Shown piece by piece: positions 42,574-51,700 of a stretch of 64,000 nt of DNA (positions are counted from its first letter, which is position 1; every line of letters starts with the position of its first letter). The notes below the pieces were generated by a model. That model saw nothing but the letters and a program-made list of their open reading frames with translations. It was not told the origin of the DNA and did no database searches. The stretch spans positions 6,715 to 70,714 of the forward strand of contig NZ_JAMXAY010000025.1 of assembly GCF_025460835.1 (NCBI RefSeq), in the 5' to 3' direction. A program made the position numbers and the translations under genes. This stretch comes from Parapedobacter soli (GTDB lineage: Bacteria > Bacteroidota > Bacteroidia > Sphingobacteriales > Sphingobacteriaceae).

Positions 42574-43386
42574 ATGAACAATATTATCACACGTGGTTGC
42601 ATCCTATTGGGTGCAATTATCATCGCATCATGCGCAACCGTGCCGCTGACTGGAAGGAAGCAATTGAGTTTAGTAAACGAGGCTGAAATTCAGCAACAGG
42701 CTGCGCTGGTGTACAAGGATTTCCTGGACGATTCGGAAACCAAGGTGATTAAGAGCAGCAATCAGGCACAAATGGTGCAGCGGGTGGGAAAAAATATTGC
42801 AAATGCGGTAAACCGTTTCTTGCAGGAGAACGGGTACGGCAACCAGTATGATTTCCACTGGGAGTTCAACCTGATTGAGGAGAACCAGATAAATGCTTGG
42901 TGTATGCCCGGCGGGAAGGTTGCGGTGTATAGCGGCATTCTGCCGGTTACCAAGAACGAGGCAGGACTTGCCACGGTAATGGGACACGAAATAGCACACG
43001 CCATTGCCAAGCACTCGGCCGAGCGCATGTCTCAAACGATATTGGCGCAGGCAGGTGGTGTTGCCGTGGACGTGGCCACAGCCGAAAAATCGAGTACCAC
43101 CCGGGCTGTGCTCAATACGGCCTATGGCTTGGGTGGCCAGCTGGCATTACTGAATTACTCGCGTAATCAGGAAAGTGAAGCCGATCGGTTAGGACTGGTA
43201 TTCATGGCCATGGCGGGGTATGACCCCAATGAAGCCATCGGTTTTTGGGAGCGTATGGCCCAAGCGAAAGAAGCGCAGGGCGGGGGAGCACCCCCCGAAT
43301 TCCTGAGCACGCACCCTAGTGACGCCCGGCGTATCAATAACATCAAAAAACTGATGCCCGAAGCGTTGAGCTATTATAAGAAATAA
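42574..43386 (+). CDS. M48 family metallopeptidase, lipoprotein
   Basis: 270 residues from ATG at 42574 (MNNIITRGCILLGAIIIASC); an in-frame TTG at 42541 is less likely. The lipobox IIASC would anchor it on the outer side of a membrane. The zinc motif is HEIAH in VMGHEIAHAIAKHSAERMSQ, with a third ligand in NQESEADRLGLVFMA, and then STHPSDARRINNI. This is the BepA/LoiP/YcaL type of M48 peptidase, which works on outer-membrane protein quality control. The specific substrates are unknown. pdxH follows after 13 bases. Confidence 0.93.
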   Translation: MNNIITRGCILLGAIIIASCATVPLTGRKQLSLVNEAEIQQQAALVYKDFLDDSETKVIKSSNQAQMVQRVGKNIANAVNRFLQENGYGNQYDFHWEFNLIEENQINAWCMPGGKVAVYSGILPVTKNEAGLATVMGHEIAHAIAKHSAERMSQTILAQAGGVAVDVATAEKSSTTRAVLNTAYGLGGQLALLNYSRNQESEADRLGLVFMAMAGYDPNEAIGFWERMAQAKEAQGGGAPPEFLSTHPSDARRINNIKKLMPEALSYYKK

Positions 43387-43399
43387 GGCGTAAACGGGA

Positions 43400-44053
43400 A
43401 TGACATTGAAACGTATTGATATCGGAGTTATCCGGACGGCGTATAAGATGGGTGAGTTGAGTGAAGACGAGCTCCGCCCCGATCCCATAGAACAATTCCG
43501 GGATTGGTTTGAAGAGGCGCTAGAAAAAGATGTGATGGAACCAAATGCCATGACACTGGCTACGGTATCGTCCAATGGACAACCTTCGGCACGGATTGTA
43601 CTGCTCAAAGATTTGGACGACAATGGTTTCGGATTTTTCACCAATTATGAGAGCCAGAAGGGTGTTGAGCTACAAGGCAACCCCAAGGCTGCTTTATTAT
43701 TTTTCTGGCCGGAGCTGCAGCGGCAGGTGCGCGTAGTGGGACGGGTATCAAAGATGTCTGCCGAGCAGTCTGAAACTTACTTCCACTCCAGGCCCCGGGG
43801 CAGCCAGCTGGGAGCCATTGCGTCGCCGCAGAGCCGGGAGATTACCGGTAGGGAAACGCTTAGCACGAAACTGGACGAGTTGGAACAGCAGTACAAGGAT
43901 GGTACCCGGATTCCACGGCCATCCCATTGGGGGGGCTACCGCCTACATCCGGATCGGATAGAGTTTTGGCAGGGGGGCGATAACCGGCTCCACGATAGGT
44001 TGGTATATACACAGCAGGGTACGGAATGGGAAGTCAGCCGGCTGGCACCTTAA
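43400..44053 (+). CDS. pdxH: pyridoxine/pyridoxamine 5'-phosphate oxidase
   Basis: 217 residues. PdxH is the FMN enzyme that makes pyridoxal 5'-phosphate. DPIEQFRDWFEEALEKDV, NAMTLATVSSNGQPSARIVL with LLKDLDDNGFGFFTNYESQK, and the C-terminal HWGGYRLHPDRIEFWQGGDN with RLHDRLVY are typical, the last containing the substrate-binding RxH. It lies between the M48 gene and nuoC with gaps of 13 bases each. Confidence 0.96.
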   Translation: MTLKRIDIGVIRTAYKMGELSEDELRPDPIEQFRDWFEEALEKDVMEPNAMTLATVSSNGQPSARIVLLKDLDDNGFGFFTNYESQKGVELQGNPKAALLFFWPELQRQVRVVGRVSKMSAEQSETYFHSRPRGSQLGAIASPQSREITGRETLSTKLDELEQQYKDGTRIPRPSHWGGYRLHPDRIEFWQGGDNRLHDRLVYTQQGTEWEVSRLAP

Positions 44054-44066
44054 CCACTCAATTTGA

Positions 44067-44567
44067 ATGGAAATTATAACACGTGTTCAAGAGCTGCTAG
44101 TAGCAGCGTTTGGCAACCAAGCGATTGTTGCCATAGAGGAGTCGGGGCTCCAGGCCGCACTCGTGGTAGCCTCGGAAGCGCTGCCTGAGGTCTGTTTGTA
44201 TCTCCGCGATCATGAAGAGACCTATTTCGATTTTCTTTCCTGTATCAGCGCCGTGGATAACGGTGTGGAGAGCGGTTCGTTTACAGTAGTGTACCACTTG
44301 GCTTCCATACCCCACCAGCACCAGCTAACCCTGAAAACAACTATAGAAAACGACAGGACGCTCGATAACCTTCCGGTGGTGCCTACCGTAAGCGGGGTTT
44401 GGCGCACGGCCGACTGGCATGAGCGGGAAGCATTTGACCTCATGGGTATTTATTTTGACGGGCATCCGGACCTACGGCGGATATTGCTGCCAGACGATTG
44501 GGAAGGATATCCCTTGCGTAAGGACTACGAAGAAGCAGAAGCATATCATGGCATTCCAATTAAATGA
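44067..44567 (+). CDS. nuoC: NADH-quinone oxidoreductase subunit C
   Basis: 166 residues of the 30-kDa subunit of complex I. CISAVDNG near residue 55, [20 protein letters not shown], and the signature [20 protein letters not shown] with [20 protein letters not shown] are diagnostic. It overlaps the nuoD start by 20 bases. The usual upstream genes nuoA and nuoB are not here; pdxH is instead. Confidence 0.95.
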   Translation: MEIITRVQELLVAAFGNQAIVAIEESGLQAALVVASEALPEVCLYLRDHEETYFDFLSCISAVDNGVESGSFTVVYHLASIPHQHQLTLKTTIENDRTLDNLPVVPTVSGVWRTADWHEREAFDLMGIYFDGHPDLRRILLPDDWEGYPLRKDYEEAEAYHGIPIK

Positions 44568-45759
44568 CACACCGCCCTACCAGGAGGCACTTCGGGCATA
44601 CGAGGCCCGATTGGCAGCCGTAGGTGCCGAAGAAATGGTGATCAACATGGGGCCCCAGCACCCCTCTACCCACGGGGTGCTACGCCTGCAGCTGATAACC
44701 GACGGCGAGTTGGTTAAAGAGGTCATCCCCCATGTAGGCTACCTGCACCGCTGCTTTGAGAAGCATGCGGAGTCAATGAATTATGGTAAGACCATCCCGT
44801 TTACCGACCGCTTGGACTACCTGGCGTCGATGAACAACAGCCACGCTTTTGTGATGGGGGTGGAGCGCATGCTAGGTATCGACCGGAAAATACCGAAGCG
44901 CATTGAGTATATCCGTGTACTGGTCTGTGAGCTCAACCGTATCGCCTCGCACTTGATTGCCATCGGAACCTACGGGATAGACATCGGGGCTTTTACTCCG
45001 TTCATGTGGTGCTTCCGCGACCGAGAACATATCATGAATATGCTTGAATGGGCATCGGGGTCGCGCATGCTTTATAATTATATTTGGGTAGGCGGGTTGT
45101 TTTATGACCTGCCCGTGGGCTTCGAGGCAAGGTGCAGTGAGTTTGTACGGTATTTCAAACCGAAGTTGCCAGAGCTCGACGAGTTGCTGACAGACAACCA
45201 GATTTTTATCTCGCGGACAGCAAATATAGGGATTCTGCCGGCCGACGTGGCAATCAATTACGGTTGCTCCGGGCCGATGCTGCGCGCCTCGGGCGTCAAA
45301 TGGGATTTGAGGCGGGTCGACGAATATTCGGTATATCCCGAATTGGAATTCGATATACCGGTAGGTAAGGGGGAGATGGGCAGCAAGGGGGATTGCTGGG
45401 ACCGGTTCAAAGTACGGATCGATGAAGTCAAGGAGTCTGTGCGGATTATCGAACAATGCCTGGAGCGGCTGGAAGGACCGTTGAAGCGCACCGCCGATTT
45501 CGACCCGCGGGCTTTGGTGCCGAAAAAAGTAAACCTCAAAGCACAGGACTATTATGTGCGCGCAGAAAACCCAAAGGGTGAGTTGGGATTCTATTTCGTG
45601 ACGCAGGAGAAAACGGATATCCCGAAGCGGGTGAAGGCCCGGGGGCCGAGCTTCCATAACCTTTCTGTGCTCCCGGAGTTGGCAAAAGGCGTACTGATTG
45701 CAGACTTGATTGCTATTCTGGGATCGATAGATATTGTGCTGGGAGAGGTGGACCGATAA
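44548..45759 (+). CDS. nuoD: NADH-quinone oxidoreductase subunit D
   Basis: 403 residues from ATG at 44548 ([19 protein letters not shown]). The frame extends to 44419 inside nuoC, but that part is a shadow of nuo[41 protein letters not shown] and the C-terminal [20 protein letters not shown] with [15 protein letters not shown] mark the 49-kDa subunit next to the quinone site. It is followed by a strong terminator, so the pair ends here and the other complex I subunits must be encoded elsewhere. Confidence 0.96.
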   Translation: MAFQLNDTPPYQEALRAYEARLAAVGAEEMVINMGPQHPSTHGVLRLQLITDGELVKEVIPHVGYLHRCFEKHAESMNYGKTIPFTDRLDYLASMNNSHAFVMGVERMLGIDRKIPKRIEYIRVLVCELNRIASHLIAIGTYGIDIGAFTPFMWCFRDREHIMNMLEWASGSRMLYNYIWVGGLFYDLPVGFEARCSEFVRYFKPKLPELDELLTDNQIFISRTANIGILPADVAINYGCSGPMLRASGVKWDLRRVDEYSVYPELEFDIPVGKGEMGSKGDCWDRFKVRIDEVKESVRIIEQCLERLEGPLKRTADFDPRALVPKKVNLKAQDYYVRAENPKGELGFYFVTQEKTDIPKRVKARGPSFHNLSVLPELAKGVLIADLIAILGSIDIVLGEVDR

Positions 45760-45795
45760 AAAAACGTCCGGGCTACCCGCCCGGACGCTCTTTAC
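45758..45795. terminator. bidirectional terminator between nuoD and the barrel gene
   Basis: CGTCCGGG-CTACCCG-CCCGGACG with an A-run on the left and T-rich sequence on the right. It is strongest for the minus-strand gene, where a run of T follows the stem. Confidence 0.85.
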
Positions 45796-45813
45796 GCTAG
45801 TGTCTGTTTATAC

Positions 45814-46398
45814 TTAGAAATAGAACTGAAGCCCGATCCGAGGTGCGAACGAGCTGGCGTCCAAACCGAACGAGTTGGTCGAAACATTGTCGCCACCCTC
45901 CGACTTCAATGTGCTGTTTTGGTAATACAGACCCCTTACCGAAAATTCGATGCCTATCTTATTGGTAGGGAAGAAAGCAAAACCCGGAGCCAGTTCGACG
46001 CCGTAACGCTCGGAGCTGCCTAATTTGGTGTCGTCAACCTTCGAGTTGCCCCAACCCATCGGTACGGAAAGCTGCCCGAAGAATTTGAAGTTACCATCGC
46101 CTTTGTAGAGGCGGGCATAGGGGGCAGCAGAAAATTCGCCAATCTTGGTTTTGTTAGTACCATTGTCTTCTTGACCCCATGCGTAACCGATGCCGAGGCC
46201 TACTGCCACATTGTCGTTTACAAATACACCAACACTAGGTATGATGGAAAAGCTTTGGACGCTGCCGTCAACGTCTTTCACATTCGAATAATCGTACGAT
46301 ACAGTTCCACCCAGAATGGTCTTGCCTTTCTCGGTCTGTGCCTGGGCGGCGAAGGTTAATGCTACGGCTGCTGATAAAGTTAAAAATAGTTTTTTCAT
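45814..46398 (-). CDS. outer membrane beta-barrel protein
   Basis: 194 residues. A signal peptide MKKLFLTLSAAVALTFAAQA is followed by alternating strands with aromatic girdles (GKTILGGTVSYDYSNV, NVAVGLGIGYAWGQED, GEFSAAPYARLYKGDG, IGIEFSVRGLYYQNST) and ends in IGLQFYF, the C-terminal aromatic signal for insertion by BAM. About eight strands are likely, in the range of OmpA/OmpX-like barrels. The ligand or role is unknown. It converges with nuoD across a shared terminator. Confidence 0.85.
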   Translation of the reverse strand: MKKLFLTLSAAVALTFAAQAQTEKGKTILGGTVSYDYSNVKDVDGSVQSFSIIPSVGVFVNDNVAVGLGIGYAWGQEDNGTNKTKIGEFSAAPYARLYKGDGNFKFFGQLSVPMGWGNSKVDDTKLGSSERYGVELAPGFAFFPTNKIGIEFSVRGLYYQNSTLKSEGGDNVSTNSFGLDASSFAPRIGLQFYF

Positions 46399-46702
46399 GA
46401 TGTGATAAATTTTAGTTAAAAACTCCCAGCCAATTCGTATAGACTGTATGTTTATACCATTTGACTTTCGAAGTCAATATTACAATAGCAATGCCAGAAA
46501 TTATTTTTAGGTGATTTAGTTTGTCATTGTTTTGTCGCTTTCATCTTTTCATCGAAATGCATCTTACTGACGAGTATCAATCTTTTTACGAAACAAATAC
46601 ATAACATATTATTTGATAAATCGACAACAATGTTAGCTATCAAATTTATAGAAACTAGGTATTGACTTTTTAATATATATAGTCAATTCTAAAAATATAG
46701 AC
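46399..46702. other. AT-rich intergenic stretch
   Basis: About 300 bases between the barrel gene start and the dnaJ terminator, very AT-rich near 46600-46700. It should contain the barrel gene promoter, but no good TAnnTTTG element was found and no gene or structured RNA was recognised. Confidence 0.45.
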
Positions 46703-46732
46703 AAAAAAAAGCCCTCGTCTGTTGTCGAGGGC
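46703..46732 (-). terminator. terminator after grpE-dnaJ
   Basis: On the minus strand GCCCTCG pairs with CGAGGGC across an 8-base loop and is followed by eight T. Confidence 0.85.
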
Positions 46733-46766
46733 CTACTAGTTGAGTATGTTTTTTTGAGCGTTCGAT

Positions 46767-47912
46767 TTATTCGAAATACTCTTTTACACGTTCGAAAAAT
46801 GATTTTTCATTCCGGCCGGGTTGTGGCTTGAAGTTCGGTGAATTGCGTAGTCGTTCCAGGAGCTCCTTCTCGTCGGGCGAGAGGGCTTTTGGTGTCCAGA
46901 CGTTCACGTATACCAACTGGTCTCCCTTGTGGTATGAATTCACTTCCGGCACACCTTTGCCTTTCAGGCGCAGTATTTTGCCTCCCTGTGTGCCGGAGTC
47001 GATTTTAATTTTGGCTTTGCCGTCGATTGTTGGTACTTCCACGTTGGTACCCAGTGCGGCATCCACGAAATTGATATACAGGTCGTAGATTACATTGGTA
47101 CCATCTCGCTTTAGCGTTTCGTGGGGTATTTCTTCGATGAGGATGATCAGGTCACCGGGGATGCCGCCGCGGGGTGCTGCATTTCCTTTTCCGCTCATGG
47201 ACAACTGCATGCCCTCACTTACACCTGCAGGTATATTAATGGTGATGGTTTCTTCACCGCGGGTGAGGCCATCGCCGTGGCATGTGGTACACTTTGCGGA
47301 TATTTCCACTCCTTCGCCGTTACATGTCGGACATGTACTGGTGGTTTGCATTTGGCCGAGGATGGTATTGGTAACCCGCCGTACGGCACCCGTTCCGCCG
47401 CAAGTGCGGCATGTGTTGAACGATGACTTGTCTTTGGCGCCGGTTCCATCGCACGTGGAGCAGACCACTTTTTTGTTGACCTTGATTTTCTTTTCCGCCC
47501 CCTTGGCGATTTCACTCAATGTCAATTTAACTTTAATGCGTAGGTTCGACCCCTTGGAGACACGGCGGCCACTTCGCTGCCCGCCGCCGAAAAAACTTTC
47601 GAATGGACTGCCACCACCGCCGAAGATGTCTCCAAATTGGCTGAATATGTCTTCCATATTCATCCCGCCACCACTAAAACCTCCCGAAGCTCCGCCCGCG
47701 TGTCCGAACTGGTCGTAACGCTGCCGTTTCTCCGGATTGCTAAGCACTTCGTATGCCTCTGCTGCTTCTTTGAATTTCTCTTCTGCTTCCTTATTGTCCG
47801 GATTCTTGTCCGGGTGATACTTGATGGCCAATTTGCGATAAGCCGACTTGATTTCAGCCTGGTCAGCATTACGTGAAATGCCCAATATATCGTAATAGTC
47901 TTGTTTTGCCAT
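46767..47912 (-). CDS. dnaJ: chaperone DnaJ
   Basis: 381 residues with the full class A layout. The J domain (1-70) has [11 protein letters not shown] with HPD. A Gly/Phe-rich linker (75-125) reads [20 protein letters not shown]. Four zinc motifs lie at about 150-220 ([32 protein letters not shown]), followed by the substrate-binding C-terminal domains. It stimulates DnaK. It starts 12 bases after grpE, and dnaK is not in the window. Confidence 0.97.
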   Translation of the reverse strand: MAKQDYYDILGISRNADQAEIKSAYRKLAIKYHPDKNPDNKEAEEKFKEAAEAYEVLSNPEKRQRYDQFGHAGGASGGFSGGGMNMEDIFSQFGDIFGGGGSPFESFFGGGQRSGRRVSKGSNLRIKVKLTLSEIAKGAEKKIKVNKKVVCSTCDGTGAKDKSSFNTCRTCGGTGAVRRVTNTILGQMQTTSTCPTCNGEGVEISAKCTTCHGDGLTRGEETITINIPAGVSEGMQLSMSGKGNAAPRGGIPGDLIILIEEIPHETLKRDGTNVIYDLYINFVDAALGTNVEVPTIDGKAKIKIDSGTQGGKILRLKGKGVPEVNSYHKGDQLVYVNVWTPKALSPDEKELLERLRNSPNFKPQPGRNEKSFFERVKEYFE

Positions 47913-47924
47913 GCTTATAATCCG

Positions 47925-48503
47925 TTAACTACCAACAACGACTTTAGCGTGGCGCAATACCTTGTCATGTAAGAAATATCCCTTTTCAATCTCGTCAATC
48001 ACTTTTCCCTTGAGGTCATCGCTTGGTGCCGGGACATTGGTGATGGCCTCCTGCAAGTCGGCATCGAATGGTTTTCCGATAGATTCCATCTCTTTGAGTC
48101 CTTGGTTTGCCAGAATGGTTTTTAGCTTTTGGGCAACCAGCGAGATGCCTTCTTGTATCGGGGCCACTTCAGTGGCCGTTTCAAATGCCTTAAGGGCCCG
48201 GTCTAAGTCGTCAATCACGGGCAATAAGTTTGAGATGACCTCTTTCCCGGCTACTTGCATGAGTTCAATGCGTTCCTTGGCCACGCGGCGTTTGTAATTG
48301 TCAAACTCTGCATAGAGGCGTAGGTATTTGTCGTTTGCCGTATCGAGGTCGGCACGCAATTGCTCCGTAGTAACCTGCTCTTCGGCAGCCTGTTCCTCCT
48401 GGGGAGGCACAGTGTCCGTTGCTGGTGTTTCATTTACGGATACGTCGGGATTTCCCATTGGGTCGTTATTGTCGTTGTGTTCTGTTTTCTTATTTTTTGC
48501 CAT
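47925..48503 (-). CDS. grpE: nucleotide exchange factor GrpE
   Basis: 192 residues from ATG at 48503 (MAKNKKTEHNDNNDPMGNPD). The frame continues upstream, but that part does not look like GrpE. An acidic disordered N-terminus is followed by a long coiled coil (about 60-120: TEQLRADLDTANDKYLRLYA, EFDNYKRRVAKERIEL) and the beta wing with VAQKLKTILANQGLKEMES, ending KGYFLHDKVLRHAKVVVG. It releases ADP from DnaK. It forms an operon with dnaJ. Confidence 0.95.
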   Translation of the reverse strand: MAKNKKTEHNDNNDPMGNPDVSVNETPATDTVPPQEEQAAEEQVTTEQLRADLDTANDKYLRLYAEFDNYKRRVAKERIELMQVAGKEVISNLLPVIDDLDRALKAFETATEVAPIQEGISLVAQKLKTILANQGLKEMESIGKPFDADLQEAITNVPAPSDDLKGKVIDEIEKGYFLHDKVLRHAKVVVGS

Positions 48504-48646
48504 AGCTGTTATCAAACATCTTGTCAATTGTTCCTTATAACCGCAATTTCGCTGCCAGCAGCGAAATTCGGTCACCCTGTCAGTTTTTTTTGCCTGCTGT
48601 GTCCAAAGTGGCGTACTTAACTTGGGTTACGGCTGCTTATCAGGGG

Positions 48647-49327
48647 TTATATTGTCACATTGTCGTGCAATATGCTATCTGCGGTCTTAATAATCCGTGA
48701 GGGCATATTACGGATGATCTGATAGTCGTGCGTTGCCATCAGGATGGAGGTACCTCCCCGGCTGATTTCTTTCAGCAGGAGGACGATCTCCTCGGAGGTC
48801 TCGGGGTCCAGGTTGCCGGTGGGCTCATCGGCCAAGATGATCTCGGGGTTGTTGAGCAGAGCCCGAGCAATTACCACCCGCTGCTGTTCGCCCCCAGACA
48901 GCTCGTGGGGCATTTTTTTGAGTTTGGAACGAAGGCCCACTTTTTCGAGTACATCCAGCATCCGGTTATTGATGAGGTTTTTATCCTTCCAGCCGGTGGC
49001 GCGCAATGCGAACGCCAAGTTTTTCTCCACCGTCCGGTCAGTCAGCAGATGGAAATCCTGGAAAACGATGCCCAGTTTACGGCGGAGGAATGGGATCTCG
49101 CGCTCATTTAGCTTTTTAAGGTCGAATCCGGCTACCATCCCTTCACCGCTGCCAATGTGCAGATCACCATAAATGATCTTGAGAAGACTGCTCTTGCCGC
49201 TGCCTGTCTGGCCGATCAGGAAAACAAATTCCCCTTTATCGATGGTGAGATTTACGTTAGCGAGTACCAGGTGCTTGGGTTGGTAGATATCAACATTTTT
49301 AAGTGTGATTACCGTATCGCCGATCAT
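48647..49327 (-). CDS. ftsE: cell division ATPase FtsE
   Basis: 226 residues, a single ABC ATPase. Walker A is FLIGQTGSGKSSLLKIIYGD, followed by the Q loop FQDFHLLTDRTVEKNLAFAL, signature LSGGEQQRVVIARALLNNPE, Walker B IILADEPTGNLDPETSEEI and the His switch MATHDYQII. The closest group is FtsE, which with FtsX controls peptidoglycan hydrolases at the division site. FtsX is not adjacent, as is usual in Bacteroidota. LolD is the main alternative, but the short N-terminus and LLTDRTVEKN favour FtsE. Confidence 0.88.
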   Translation of the reverse strand: MIGDTVITLKNVDIYQPKHLVLANVNLTIDKGEFVFLIGQTGSGKSSLLKIIYGDLHIGSGEGMVAGFDLKKLNEREIPFLRRKLGIVFQDFHLLTDRTVEKNLAFALRATGWKDKNLINNRMLDVLEKVGLRSKLKKMPHELSGGEQQRVVIARALLNNPEIILADEPTGNLDPETSEEIVLLLKEISRGGTSILMATHDYQIIRNMPSRIIKTADSILHDNVTI

Positions 49328-49331
49328 ATAG

Positions 49332-49535
49332 TTACAATTCTAATTTTTTAATTTGCCCGAAGGGCATTTCTTTGACTATCTCCATGATATCTGCCGCTTT
49401 TTCACTCAATCCCAATTTCTCGAGGGACTTGTCGGGCCGGTCTACCCGGAAGTAGGCTAGTAATGTAAACTCATCATCGCGTAGCTGGACATAATCCGGT
49501 ATTTTGGCCACGCCTTTTACTTTGATGACATACAT
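49332..49535 (-). CDS. small conserved protein of unknown function upstream of ftsE
   Basis: 67 residues: MYVIKVKGVAKIPDYVQLRD, DEFTLLAYFRVDRPDKSLEK, then LGLSEKAADIMEIVKEMPFG and QIKKLEL. It is soluble, with a predicted beta-beta-alpha pattern, no Cys and no membrane segment. It ends four bases before ftsE on the same strand, so the two are very likely cotranscribed. I cannot name a domain. The lack of biased composition and the tight spacing support a real gene. Confidence 0.7.
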   Translation of the reverse strand: MYVIKVKGVAKIPDYVQLRDDEFTLLAYFRVDRPDKSLEKLGLSEKAADIMEIVKEMPFGQIKKLEL

Positions 49536-49574
49536 AATCGCAAAGTTAGCATTATTACCTGAAAGATAAAGGCT

Positions 49575-50591
49575 TCATCGGTGTGCAGCTAAAAAATCCA
49601 ATGTATTCACTCCATCGGCATAGTCGTCGAGGGCCGGCTGTTGGCTTTGCCCGAACTGTACTACCGGCGTGGCGATTGGCAACTGCCCTTTGGAAACCAC
49701 GCATTGCAATTGGGGTGCCAACCCCTCCAGTCTTTCGGTAAGCTCGCTTCCCGTCGCATACGTCTCAAGATAAACCACCCCCAACGGCGAAGCTATCCGC
49801 TCGTCAGGTTTCAATAATAGAAAGCCGTTATCGAAGTGCTCGTCGCCATTAATAAGATATATGGATTTATTGTAATCATAGTTGTTCGCATACTTGTGGT
49901 GGTTAATGATGTCGGCAAACCCTGTAATCCCCTGGAAGAAGTCGGCCGGGTCGAAACCTTGGGGCACAAATAGTTTTGAGACATTGCGGCAGCCGAGTCC
50001 GAAGTAGTCGAAGATATCGTGGCCAAGGAGCTGCAGCTCCTCGTTGGTTTCCGTGCCGGTGAGGATGGCAACGCTGTTTCTGTTTTTTCGTATGATGTGT
50101 GGTTTGTCTCCGAAATAATAAGAGAAATATCGCGAGCTGTTATCACTGCCCGTGGCGATTACCAAATCGAAATTGGCCAACCGGTCGGTCACGCTGATCT
50201 TAGCGGTAAAGTCCGGGTCGATCTCCCGCAGTTTCGTCAGTAGGTGGAAGGTAAGGATGGGGTCGGCCGCTGCAGTTTTAACTTGCACGTTGTAGCCTGC
50301 GCAAAGTACACAGAGGATGTCGTGGAAGCCTACCAATGGGATGTTGCCAGCCAGAACCAACCCCACGGTCATATCGGTATCCCCATCGAAAGGGTAGGGG
50401 GCCAACCAATCCTGGAGCCGATCGTTTGATAGGTTGTGGGCAGTTGCTGCCAATGCCCGGTGTACGTCTGCGGGTGTGAACCATGGATTATGGTTATAAG
50501 CAGTCTCTGCGATATGCTGCAGTGCGGGGTCGCCCGACCGCAGGTAATCGCCCAATCTGGTAAAGGAGTTTATCCGTTTTTTCTTTGTCAA
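49575..50591 (-). CDS. acyl-CoA reductase-like protein (LuxC family)
   Basis: 338 residues related to LuxC acyl-CoA reductases of the aldehyde dehydrogenase superfamily. DMTVGLVLAGNIPLVGFHDI resembles the nucleotide-binding start, LVIATGSDNSSRYFSYYFGD and PHIIRKNRNSVAIL follow, and DIFDYFGLGCRNVSKLFVPQ holds the candidate nucleophile Cys. It probably reduces an acyl-CoA or acyl-thioester to the aldehyde, but the substrate is unknown. It is divergent from the ferredoxin gene, a neighbour arrangement I believe is common in this phylum. Confidence 0.8.
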   Translation of the reverse strand: MTKKKRINSFTRLGDYLRSGDPALQHIAETAYNHNPWFTPADVHRALAATAHNLSNDRLQDWLAPYPFDGDTDMTVGLVLAGNIPLVGFHDILCVLCAGYNVQVKTAAADPILTFHLLTKLREIDPDFTAKISVTDRLANFDLVIATGSDNSSRYFSYYFGDKPHIIRKNRNSVAILTGTETNEELQLLGHDIFDYFGLGCRNVSKLFVPQGFDPADFFQGITGFADIINHHKYANNYDYNKSIYLINGDEHFDNGFLLLKPDERIASPLGVVYLETYATGSELTERLEGLAPQLQCVVSKGQLPIATPVVQFGQSQQPALDDYADGVNTLDFLAAHR

Positions 50592-50646
50592 AATCTGAAT
50601 CTTAAAGCCAATATTGCACGAGATTTGTTATATATTTGTCGCTAAA

Positions 50647-50678
50647 TTTGGATAGCAACAAAAAGACGACTAATTTTG
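50647..50678 (+). promoter_or_regulatory. promoter of the ferredoxin gene
   Basis: TTTG at 50647-50650, exactly 20 bases, TAATTTTG at 50671-50678. Two further TAnnTTTG elements lie just upstream at 50631 and 50643. Confidence 0.75.
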
Positions 50679-50745
50679 TAGTGAAATTTTTCAATCAAGT
50701 AGCAAAAATAGTTTTTTTTATTTTATTCGTAAGCGTAAGAGTGAG

Positions 50746-51096
50746 ATGGCAATTAAGATAACAGATGAATGCATAAACTGCGGGGCATGTGAGCCCGAAT
50801 GCCCGAACAATGCAATATATGATGCCGGAGTGAACTGGCGCTTCTCTGACGGGACAAGCTTGCATGGCGTTATCGATTTCGGTGATGGAACCACCGTCGA
50901 TGCGGACGAAGAGCAATCGGCCATATCGGACGAGGTTTATTATATCGTTTCGGACAAATGTACCGAATGTGTGGGTTTCCACGATGAACCGCAATGTGCG
51001 GCGGTATGTCCGGTGGATTGTTGTGTAGACGATGAAGATATCCGTGAGACGGAAGAGGAGTTATTGGCTAAGAAAGCTTGGCTCCATGGGGAATGA
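50746..51096 (+). CDS. 2[4Fe-4S] ferredoxin
   Basis: 116 residues with two cluster motifs. The first is [12 protein letters not shown] (Cys9, 12, 15, 19). The second is [18 protein letters not shown] (from about Cys72), where eight residues separate the second and third Cys, as in Alvin-type ferredoxins such as E. coli YfhL. Between them is an insertion of about 45 residues with the hydrophilic segment [13 protein letters not shown]. It is a small low-potential electron carrier; the partner is unknown. The end is acidic ([16 protein letters not shown]). Confidence 0.93.
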   Translation: MAIKITDECINCGACEPECPNNAIYDAGVNWRFSDGTSLHGVIDFGDGTTVDADEEQSAISDEVYYIVSDKCTECVGFHDEPQCAAVCPVDCCVDDEDIRETEEELLAKKAWLHGE

Positions 51097-51124
51097 TATG
51101 GTGTGAAGCAGACACGTATATGTT

Positions 51125-51159
51125 AAAAAGGCCTTTCACCAAGAGTGAAGGGCCTTTTT
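51125..51159. terminator. bidirectional terminator between ferredoxin and uspA-like genes
   Basis: AAAAAGGCCTTTCAC pairs with GTGAAGGGCCTTTTT, leaving a short loop, with T-runs on both strands. Confidence 0.88.
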
Positions 51160-51183
51160 AGTTATGCGCATGTGGTGTTGTGG

Positions 51184-51654
51184 TTAGCATTTGCTGGGAA
51201 CGACTAATACCGGACATGAGGCCCGCCTAATGACGCTTTCCGATACACTCCCGGATATGAAATGGTCGAAACCTGTGCGGCCGTGGGTGCCCATGATGAT
51301 CAGGTCTGCGGCCCACTCGCTGGCCACGGTAAGTATCTCCTGCTTCGGATTTCCAATCCGGTTGAACGTAAATACTTCCTTGAGATCTTCAAACTTTTTG
51401 CTGATTTCATCTAACATTGATTTGGAGTTCTCCTCTTGTATTTCGGTGGCTTCGGGAACAATAATGGGTTGCTGCCCCATTAATGGGTCGGCCCCGTAGT
51501 TGGTCGGCGCGGCGGGCTCGATAACATGGATGAGTGCAACGGATGCTCCCATGATCTTAGCAAGGTTATAGCCATGCTGCAACGCTTTTTTTGAACATTC
51601 GCTATCGTCTGTAGCGATGAGGATGCGATTGTAAGCTACTGATTTCGTTTCCAT
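51184..51654 (-). CDS. universal stress protein (UspA family)
   Basis: 156 residues of one Usp domain. RILIATDDSECSKKALQHGY at the start, VALIHVIEP, and the nucleotide loop MGTHGRTGFDHFISGSVSES with G-x2-G-x9-G-S, then SCPVLVVPSKC. The intact loop suggests ATP binding. These proteins accumulate in starvation and other stress, but this copy's specific role is unknown. Confidence 0.93.
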   Translation of the reverse strand: METKSVAYNRILIATDDSECSKKALQHGYNLAKIMGASVALIHVIEPAAPTNYGADPLMGQQPIIVPEATEIQEENSKSMLDEISKKFEDLKEVFTFNRIGNPKQEILTVASEWAADLIIMGTHGRTGFDHFISGSVSESVIRRASCPVLVVPSKC

Positions 51655-51700
51655 AACGAGCTGGTTTATTATTCCGTAACTTCTGTAAATATAACAACAA

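Noticed and set aside
44419-44547. Upstream extension of nuoD inside nuoC
   Set aside because: It translates the nuoC gene in another frame; the ATG at 44548 matches the family.
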